Origin: Acidimicrobiaceae bacterium
Lineage (GTDB): Bacteria; Actinomycetota; Acidimicrobiia; Acidimicrobiales; RAAP-2
Assembly: GCA_003153575.1 (NCBI GenBank)
Contig: PLZW01000032.1
Span: 1 to 64,000 of the forward strand
DNA: 64,000 nt
Reading direction: 5' to 3'
Below, piece after piece: positions 58,742 through 64,000 of the stretch (the stretch's first letter is position 1; the number at the start of each line of letters is the position of its first letter). The notes beneath the pieces are model-generated. The model was not told the origin of the DNA and did no database searches. It saw only the letters and a program-made list of their open reading frames with translations. Both the position numbers and the translations under genes were made by a program.

Positions 58742-60184
58742 TCAGGCCGGATGCCGGGCCGGCCACAGCCCCCGGCGTTCGGGCCCCAGCAACAGTTGGG
58801 TGCAGTTGCCTCCGAGGTGGGTGGATCGCCAGGTGAGCATCGACTGGGCGAGCGGGAGGACGACGGCCGGGTCCTCGGTGGTGGTGTACCAACCGGGGTC
58901 GGCGGAGAGGTCGAAGCACAGCCATGAGCCGTCGGCGAACTGCACATACGCGTGGGTCGACGTGCGCTCGACGGCCAGGTTGGCCCGCTCCAGGCGGGGG
59001 TCGGCCCCGCCCGAGGTGCGATGTTCGCCCATCGCCATGTCCCGCCAGTCGTACTCCCAGTGGGTCGCCGAGCGCCACCTCGACGGGCGGGACCCGTCCA
59101 GGAACGGGACCAGCGATGTGCCGTCGCACTGCAGGGGCACCTCCTGGCCGAGCAGTTCGGCCACCGTCGGCAAGATGTCGACCGCCTCGGTGAAGGCGTC
59201 GACGACCTGCCCGGCCGTGCCGGACCGGCCCGGGGCCCGCACGATGCAGGGGATGGCATAGCTCGACTCGTAGAACCCGAGCTTCTGGATCAGTCCGTGG
59301 TCGCCGAGCTGCTCGCCGTGGTCGGCGGTGACGATGACCAGGGTGTCCCGGTCCTGTCCGGTCGCCTCGAGGTGGTCGAGCACCCGGCCGAACTGGTCAT
59401 CCACTTCGGACACCATGCCGAAGTACTGGGACCGGAGGTGGGCCATCTCCGCCGGGTCCGCCGGCGCCGCGCACACCGGGAGGGTGCGGGCCATATCGAC
59501 GAGCGGATGGATGCCGGGATCGGGGGCAAGCGGTTCGCCCACCTCGTCGGGCCTGTACCGGGTCGACCAGTGGCCCGCCGCGGCATAGGGCGGGTGGGGA
59601 CGGAGGTAGCTGGCATGGGCGAACCAGGGCTCGTCCCGACGGTCGATCCAGGCCAGCAGTCGGTCGGTGAGGAAGGCCGAGGCGCTGTGCTCGGCCGGGC
59701 GCTCGGGCTCGGTCCGCAGGGCCCGCACGGCCTTCAGGGTCCCGTAGCCGAGGGACTCCAGCCAGCCCAGCCATGCGGCCATGCGGCCATCCAGCAGGAG
59801 GGCGGCGTCGAACCCGGGAAGGACGCCCTCGTAGGTGTCGAGGCGGGGGTCGGAAGGGTCGGCGACGATGGACGGGTCGACACCCTGGTCGGTGTAGCCG
59901 AAGAGGGCCGGCTCGTACTCGGCCCGACGGGCCAGGCGGGCCACGTTGTCGAAGCGGTCCTCGAGCGGCGTCCCGTTGGCCGCCACCCGGTGGTTCATCT
60001 GGTACATCCCGGTGTACAGGGACGCCCGGCCCGGGGCGCACGGTGCGGCCTGGCCGTGGTGGGAGTCGAAGCGGGCGCCGGACGCGGCCAGTCGGTCGAG
60101 GTTCGGGGTGGAGACCACCGGATGCCCGGCGACGGACAGGCAGTCGGCGCGGAATTGGTCCAGGGTCACGAGGAGGACGTTCAC
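58742..60184 (-). CDS. Sulfatase-superfamily hydrolase (phosphonate monoester hydrolase-like)
   Basis: A 480-residue alkaline-phosphatase/sulfatase-fold enzyme. VNVLLVTLDQFRADCLS and HPVVSTPNLDRL open it. The nucleophile is Cys49 in CAPGRASLYTG, the CxPxR site for formylglycine. The metal site is completed by TADHGEQLGDHGL. The wording around GYTDQGVDPS, SYLRPHPPY and WEYDWRD matches phosphonate monoester hydrolases better than arylsulfatases. GTG 60184 starts the family; the frame is open to 60274. Activation would need a formylglycine-generating enzyme, not seen here. Confidence 0.82.
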   Translation of the reverse strand: MNVLLVTLDQFRADCLSVAGHPVVSTPNLDRLAASGARFDSHHGQAAPCAPGRASLYTGMYQMNHRVAANGTPLEDRFDNVARLARRAEYEPALFGYTDQGVDPSIVADPSDPRLDTYEGVLPGFDAALLLDGRMAAWLGWLESLGYGTLKAVRALRTEPERPAEHSASAFLTDRLLAWIDRRDEPWFAHASYLRPHPPYAAAGHWSTRYRPDEVGEPLAPDPGIHPLVDMARTLPVCAAPADPAEMAHLRSQYFGMVSEVDDQFGRVLDHLEATGQDRDTLVIVTADHGEQLGDHGLIQKLGFYESSYAIPCIVRAPGRSGTAGQVVDAFTEAVDILPTVAELLGQEVPLQCDGTSLVPFLDGSRPSRWRSATHWEYDWRDMAMGEHRTSGGADPRLERANLAVERTSTHAYVQFADGSWLCFDLSADPGWYTTTEDPAVVLPLAQSMLTWRSTHLGGNCTQLLLGPERRGLWPARHPA

Positions 60185-60288
60185 GTGCCCCACTCTTGCA
60201 GCCCGCCAGGGGCCACTCCACTGCGTTGCCCGCCTGGTGCGCTGCCGCCGGCCCCCGCCCTCGGGGCGGCACAACGCTCGGCCCTGCC

Positions 60289-60294
60289 TAGAAT
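60289..60294 (+). promoter_or_regulatory. -10 element, leaderless start of monooxygenase
   Basis: TAGAAT, then 6 bases, then the GTG at 60301. Confidence 0.5.
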
Positions 60295-60300
60295 CCCGCC

Positions 60301-61782
60301 GTGGACCACGTCGACGTTCTGATCCTGGGAGCCGGACTTTCCGGCGTCGGGAGCGCCTGTCATCTCGAGGCCAAGCGCCCCGGTTCCACCTACGCCATCC
60401 TGGAGGCCCGCGGGGCCATGGGCGGCACGTGGGACCTGTTCCGCTACCCCGGCGTCCGGTCCGACTCCGACATGTTCACGCTCGGCTATTCGTTCGAGCC
60501 CTGGGTGGGCGACAAGGCCATCGCCGACGGGCCGTCCATCCTGGAGTACATCCGCACGACGGCGCGGACCCACGGGATCGAGGACAAGGTCCGCTACCGG
60601 CGACGCGCCGTGTCCGCCGCCTGGTCGACGGACAACGCCCGGTGGACCGTCGACGTCGAGCACACCGACACCGGCGAGCGGGAGCAGATGACCTGCGCCT
60701 TCCTCTGGGGCAACACCGGCTACTACCGCTACGACCAGGGATACCGGCCCGAGTTCGCGGGCGAGGAACGATTCGGCGGCATCGTCGTCCACCCCCAGCA
60801 CTGGCCCGAGGACCTCGAGTGGGAGGACAAGCGGATCGTGGTCATCGGCAGCGGCGCCACCGCCGTCACCCTCGTGCCCGCCCTGGCCGAGCGGGCGGCG
60901 CACGTCACCATGCTCCAGCGGTCGCCCACGTACATCGTCGCCCGCCCGGGCGAGGACAAGATGGCCGACTCGTTGCGCCGCCACCTGCCGGCCCGGGTCG
61001 CCCACGCCATCATCCGCTGGAAGAATGTCCTGTTGACCCAGTTCAGCTTCGAGCTGAGTCGGCGGAAGCCTGAGTTCGTCAAGCGCGGCATCCGAAAGGG
61101 CGTGATCGAGGCCCTACCCGCCGGGTACGACGTCGACACCGACTTCACCCCCCGCTACAACCCGTGGGATCAACGCCTCTGCCTCGTACCCGACGGCGAT
61201 CTGTTCGCCGCCATCCGCGACGGGCGGGCCGACGTGGTGACCGACACCATCGAGACCTTCACGGAGTCGGGGATCCGTCTGTCGTCGGGAGCCGAGCTCG
61301 AGGCGGACATCGTGGTCACGGCGACCGGCCTGGTCATGCAGTTGCTCGGGGGGATCACCCTGGAGGTCGACGGGACCCCGGTCGTGCCGGGCGCCACGGT
61401 GGCCTACAAGGGGATCATGCTGTGCGGTGTGCCGAACATGGCCACGACGTTCGGTTACACGAACGCCTCGTGGACCCTGAAGGCCGACCTGACCGCCGAG
61501 TACGTCTGCCGCCTCCTCGACCTGATGGACGACCGGGGCATGCGCCAGTGCACGCCCTTCGGCCCCGACCCCTCGCTGCCCACCGAGCCGTTCATCGACT
61601 TCTCCTCCGGGTACGTGACCAGGGCGGCGGCCGACCTTCCGAAGCAAGGGGCCACGACGCCGTGGCGGCTCCATCAGAACTACCTGCGCGACACCTGGCT
61701 GCTGCGCTTCGCCAAGGTCGACGACGCCCTCGAACTGTCGAATCCGAACCCTGTAGCCACGCCAGCGGCCGCCCTGGCCTGA
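60301..61782 (+). CDS. ethA: Baeyer-Villiger type flavin monooxygenase (EthA-like)
   Basis: A 493-residue FAD/NADPH monooxygenase. The FAD motif is GAGLSGVGSA, the Baeyer-Villiger fingerprint is FGGIVVHPQHWP, and the NADPH motif is VVIGSGATAVTLVP. Stretches such as GTWDLFRYPGVRSDSDMF, RSPTYIVARP, YNPWDQRLCLVPDGDLF and YTNASWTLKADL are near-identical to mycobacterial EthA, which oxidises ketones and activates ethionamide. No EthR-like regulator is adjacent; instead a phosphonate hydrolase-like gene is divergent. GTG start, six bases after TAGAAT. Confidence 0.9.
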   Translation: MDHVDVLILGAGLSGVGSACHLEAKRPGSTYAILEARGAMGGTWDLFRYPGVRSDSDMFTLGYSFEPWVGDKAIADGPSILEYIRTTARTHGIEDKVRYRRRAVSAAWSTDNARWTVDVEHTDTGEREQMTCAFLWGNTGYYRYDQGYRPEFAGEERFGGIVVHPQHWPEDLEWEDKRIVVIGSGATAVTLVPALAERAAHVTMLQRSPTYIVARPGEDKMADSLRRHLPARVAHAIIRWKNVLLTQFSFELSRRKPEFVKRGIRKGVIEALPAGYDVDTDFTPRYNPWDQRLCLVPDGDLFAAIRDGRADVVTDTIETFTESGIRLSSGAELEADIVVTATGLVMQLLGGITLEVDGTPVVPGATVAYKGIMLCGVPNMATTFGYTNASWTLKADLTAEYVCRLLDLMDDRGMRQCTPFGPDPSLPTEPFIDFSSGYVTRAAADLPKQGATTPWRLHQNYLRDTWLLRFAKVDDALELSNPNPVATPAAALA

Positions 61783-61812
61783 CCGACGCGGCCCTACCCC
61801 GGACAGGTCGGC

Positions 61813-62784
61813 TCAGCCCGCCTTGGACGGCGCCAGGTACTGCTCCACCGCACGGGCGAGGCCCTGGGCGATCACCTGCTGGGCGGCGGGCCGGGCGGCC
61901 AGGGTGCCTTCGAAGGGATCGGTGATGAACAGCGGCTCGACCAGGGCCCCGGGCATCTGGGACGGTGCGTCGAAGAAGCCGGGGTCGGCCGGGCCCAGGA
62001 GCAGGACATGACCGTAGGAGGCGGCCGCCCGGGCGATAGGGCTGGACGACGACGTCGGGACCAGGGAGCCCTCCACCGAATCGGGCTGCACCCCGTCGTC
62101 GGGAATCTGCCAGCCCTGCCCGTTCATGGCGGCGAGCACGTCCCGCTGGACGAGTGTGGCCAGGCGGTGGTTGGCGACGCTGAACGGCCGGGCGCCGTCG
62201 TAGGTCGTGACACTCCCCCCGTCGGACGGACTGGCGCCGCTGTCGAAGTAGATGCCCAAGAGGACGGCGGCCCCGGACAGATTGGCGCACACATCGCGTG
62301 CGGCCACGTCGTCGTGGGCGCCCTGGAGGCTCAGCTCCCCGCCCGAGAGCTCGGGCGGGGTCAGCCGGACGACGTTCGAATCGGTGGTGCGGGACACCAC
62401 CACCCGGAATCCGTTGGCCCGGAGCAGGGCAGCGGTGTCGAGCTCCACGGGCAGTGTCACCTTCCCCTCGTCGACCGTGGCTCCCGACGAGGTAGTGCCG
62501 ACGGCTCCGGGGTCGAGGCCCCCGTGGCCGGCGTCCAGGAAGACCGTGGTGTGGCGGTCTCCCGTCGTCGGGGCAATGGCCACGCACGCGCCCGGCGAGA
62601 AGCCGGTCGGGTCGAGGGCCACGCCGGCATCGGCCGAGCCGGCGGCCCGATGTGCCCACACCCAGACGGCGCCGACGCCGGCCGCCAGGAGGACCACCGC
62701 AATCATGCGCCGGCGGCGGACGGTACGGGCCCGGGCCACGACCGCTGACTGGCGCTTCGTCATCGGGCGTCGCGGCACAGGCAT
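61813..62784 (-). CDS. N-acetylmuramoyl-L-alanine amidase-like protein, altered zinc ligand
   Basis: A 323-residue membrane-anchored Amidase_3 protein. One N-terminal helix (about 27-45) is followed by the domain. The zinc His is His87 in DAGHGG, the next ligand Glu106 in DEGKVT, and the catalytic Glu283 in LVEPLF. The third ligand, normally the His of SIHAN, is replaced: the sequence there is GIYFDSG, with Tyr179. It may be an inactive or altered amidase. The start is ATG 62784, or 62763 (MTKRQ). Confidence 0.78.
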   Translation of the reverse strand: MPVPRRPMTKRQSAVVARARTVRRRRMIAVVLLAAGVGAVWVWAHRAAGSADAGVALDPTGFSPGACVAIAPTTGDRHTTVFLDAGHGGLDPGAVGTTSSGATVDEGKVTLPVELDTAALLRANGFRVVVSRTTDSNVVRLTPPELSGGELSLQGAHDDVAARDVCANLSGAAVLLGIYFDSGASPSDGGSVTTYDGARPFSVANHRLATLVQRDVLAAMNGQGWQIPDDGVQPDSVEGSLVPTSSSSPIARAAASYGHVLLLGPADPGFFDAPSQMPGALVEPLFITDPFEGTLAARPAAQQVIAQGLARAVEQYLAPSKAG

Positions 62785-62933
62785 TGTCCGTCCAGTGAAG
62801 CAGGCGTCACCTCGGTGGCGGCGTCGCCCTCCGAATTCCTACCAGATGTGGACGCGAGGCTGTCGATTCTCGGCGAGGCTGTTCGTCGAAGAGGCAGAAG
62901 ACCCGAAGGACGGGTCGACCGAAGGGAGCCACC

Positions 62934-63272
62934 ATGGCCGAGTACCTGGTCCTCATCTACCAAGATGAGTCCGCCGACACCGATGATGCTTCGAGGGAGA
63001 AGATCATGAAGGGGCACATCCGCTTCGGCGAGCAGCACGGGGCCGCCCTCCGCGGCGGCAACGCCCTGCAGCCGGCGGGCACGGCCACCACCGTCCGGGG
63101 CGACGGGTCGGGCGGGTTCACCATCACCGACGGCGCCTTCGCCGAGACCAAGGAGGCCCTGGGTGGGTACTACCTCGTGGAGGCGGCCGACCTCGACGAG
63201 GCCATCGCCCTGGCCAAGGAGGTTCCGGCGCCGTCCGGCGGGATCGAGGTCCGTCCGATCCGCCCGATGTGA
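62934..63272 (+). CDS. YCII/DGPF-domain protein
   Basis: A 112-residue YCII-related protein: EYLVLIYQDES at the start, a central helix, and KEALGGYYLVEAADLDEAIALAKEVP, then IEVRPIRPM. The ATG at 62934 is preceded by GAAGGGAG. Such proteins are regularly encoded beside ECF42-type sigma factors and may act as their partners or sensors. The ECF gene here begins 14 bases later, so they are co-transcribed. No enzymatic role is shown. Confidence 0.85.
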   Translation: MAEYLVLIYQDESADTDDASREKIMKGHIRFGEQHGAALRGGNALQPAGTATTVRGDGSGGFTITDGAFAETKEALGGYYLVEAADLDEAIALAKEVPAPSGGIEVRPIRPM

Positions 63273-63286
63273 GGCCCGGCCGGCCG

Positions 63287-64000
63287 ATGGACGTCTCCGT
63301 CGAAGCCGCGGTCGCCGACGCGCACCGTCGTGAGTGGGCCTACGTGCTCGCCGCGACGGTGCGGGTCGCCGGTGACATCGACGTGGCCGAGGAGTGCGTC
63401 CAGGACGCCTACGCCCGGGCCCTGACCACGTGGCCGGCCCAGGGCATCCCGGACCGGCCCGCGGCCTGGCTCACCACCGTGGCCCGTCGTCGGGCCATCG
63501 ACGTGCAGCGCCGGCGCGCCACCCACGACCGGTTCCTACCCGAACTGGCCGGAGCTGACGAAGAAGGCGCCGAGCCGCCCGGTGTCCCCGAGATCGCCGA
63601 CGACCGACTGCGGCTGATCTTCACCTGTTGCCACCCGTCCCTGTCCCCCGAGGCCCAGGTGGCGCTCACCCTGCGGCTGGTCTGCGGCCTGACCACCGGC
63701 GAGGTCGCCCGGATGTTCCTGGTCCAGGAGTCCACCATGGCGGCGCGCCTGACCCGGGCCAAGAAGAAGATCGCCGCCGCCCACATCCCCTATCGGGTGC
63801 CGGAGCTGGCCGAGCTGCCCGAGCGGACGGACAACGTGCTGACGGTGGTGCACCTGGTCTTCACCACGGGGCACACGGCACCGGTCGGGAGCGATCTCGT
63901 GCGCACCGACTTGGTCGAGCAGGCGCTCTACCTGGCCCGGATGCTGCGGACCCTCCTGCCCGACGACGCCGACGTGGCCGGCTTGCTGGCCCTCATCCTG
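63287..64000 (+). CDS. ECF42-like sigma factor, partial
   Basis: The first ~238 residues of an ECF sigma factor; it runs off the window. Region 2 is REWAYVLAATVRVAGDIDVAEECVQDAYARALTTWP and region 4 is QVALTLRLVCGLTTGEVARMFLVQESTMAARLTRAKKKI. The sequence continues into IPYRVPELAELPERTDNVLTVVHLVFTTGHT, the start of the C-terminal extension that marks ECF42, where it controls activity. No anti-sigma factor is seen; the YCII protein just upstream is the likely partner. Confidence 0.85.
   Translation, partial: MDVSVEAAVADAHRREWAYVLAATVRVAGDIDVAEECVQDAYARALTTWPAQGIPDRPAAWLTTVARRRAIDVQRRRATHDRFLPELAGADEEGAEPPGVPEIADDRLRLIFTCCHPSLSPEAQVALTLRLVCGLTTGEVARMFLVQESTMAARLTRAKKKIAAAHIPYRVPELAELPERTDNVLTVVHLVFTTGHTAPVGSDLVRTDLVEQALYLARMLRTLLPDDADVAGLLALIL

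Noticed and set aside
1-64000. CRISPR array, prophage, insertion sequence, rRNA or tRNA gene
   Set aside because: No repeat-spacer array, transposase, phage gene, rRNA or cloverleaf-like sequence was recognised on reading; a covariance search could still find a tRNA.

Overview
The window is GC-rich chromosomal DNA, densely coded on both strands, with no gap over 300 bases, no rRNA or tRNA gene that I could see, and no phage, transposon or CRISPR. The gene set is actinobacterial: a WhiB1-like regulator beside a PdtaS-type kinase, DUF3107, paired ArsA-like ATPases, a SigK/RskA-like sigma/anti-sigma pair, a TIGR03086 protein, DevR/DevS, WS/DGAT and an EthA-like monooxygenase. A complete System I cytochrome c maturation operon and an archaeal-type ValS are unusual for mainstream Actinobacteria and suggest a deep-branching group such as Acidimicrobiia. 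That placement is inference.

Layout. 1-7.4 kb: partial etfB, a glycerophosphodiesterase, whiB1-like and pdtaS, PHP phosphoesterase, O-methyltransferase, two ArsA-like ATPases, DUF3107. 7.5-15 kb: dgt, a cyclopropane synthase-like methyltransferase, a TIGR03086 protein, then an Fe-S locus (mrp, sufR, cysteine desulfurase) and a quinone oxidoreductase. 15-23.1 kb: ccdA-ccmABCDEFG-ccmH/I, all on the minus strand, mostly with 1-11 base overlaps and headed by gmd. 24-35 kb: enoyl-CoA hydratase, glycosyltransferase, TetR with dienelactone hydrolase, anti-sigma and sigma factors, DUF4395, methyltransferase, GNAT, FUSC transporter, low-molecular-weight phosphatase, acyl-CoA dehydrogenase. 35.5-45 kb: cold shock protein, divergent cysS and valS, and a branched-chain amino acid ABC operon with a fused LivH-LivM permease. 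45-52.5 kb: membrane esterase, WS/DGAT, beta-propeller lipoprotein, epimerase and TetR, GNAT, STAS protein. 52.7-58.3 kb: two small proteins of unknown function, DevR, DevS and an ABC-2 exporter. 58.3-64 kb: PH-like protein, phosphonate monoester hydrolase-like sulfatase, EthA-like monooxygenase, variant amidase, YCII protein and a partial ECF42-like sigma factor.

The most notable signals are regulatory. (1) A perfect TGTGA-N6-TCACA site lies upstream of the whiB1-like gene, as in Mycobacterium tuberculosis. (2) Many genes have a TANNNT hexamer followed by 6-8 bases and then the start codon, implying frequent leaderless transcription. (3) cysS and valS start 21 bases apart around one symmetric TACGGTA. 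(4) A 12-codon ORF with an excellent ribosome site ends in a GTGA overlap with the exporter ATPase. (5) A 23-bp tandem duplication copies the STAS gene's ribosome site and start codon. Two protein oddities stand out: an amidase whose third zinc ligand position is Tyr, and a glycosyltransferase with no ATG, GTG or TTG at its conserved N terminus.

Functionally the window joins fatty-acid and storage-lipid metabolism (etfB, acyl-CoA dehydrogenase, enoyl-CoA hydratase, WS/DGAT, cyclopropane synthase), cytochrome c and Fe-S biogenesis, and redox or hypoxia-type signalling (WhiB, DevRS, CRP-like site). I found no single obviously new multi-gene system. The DevRS/small-protein/exporter block and the ArsA pair are the best candidates for unexplored biology.
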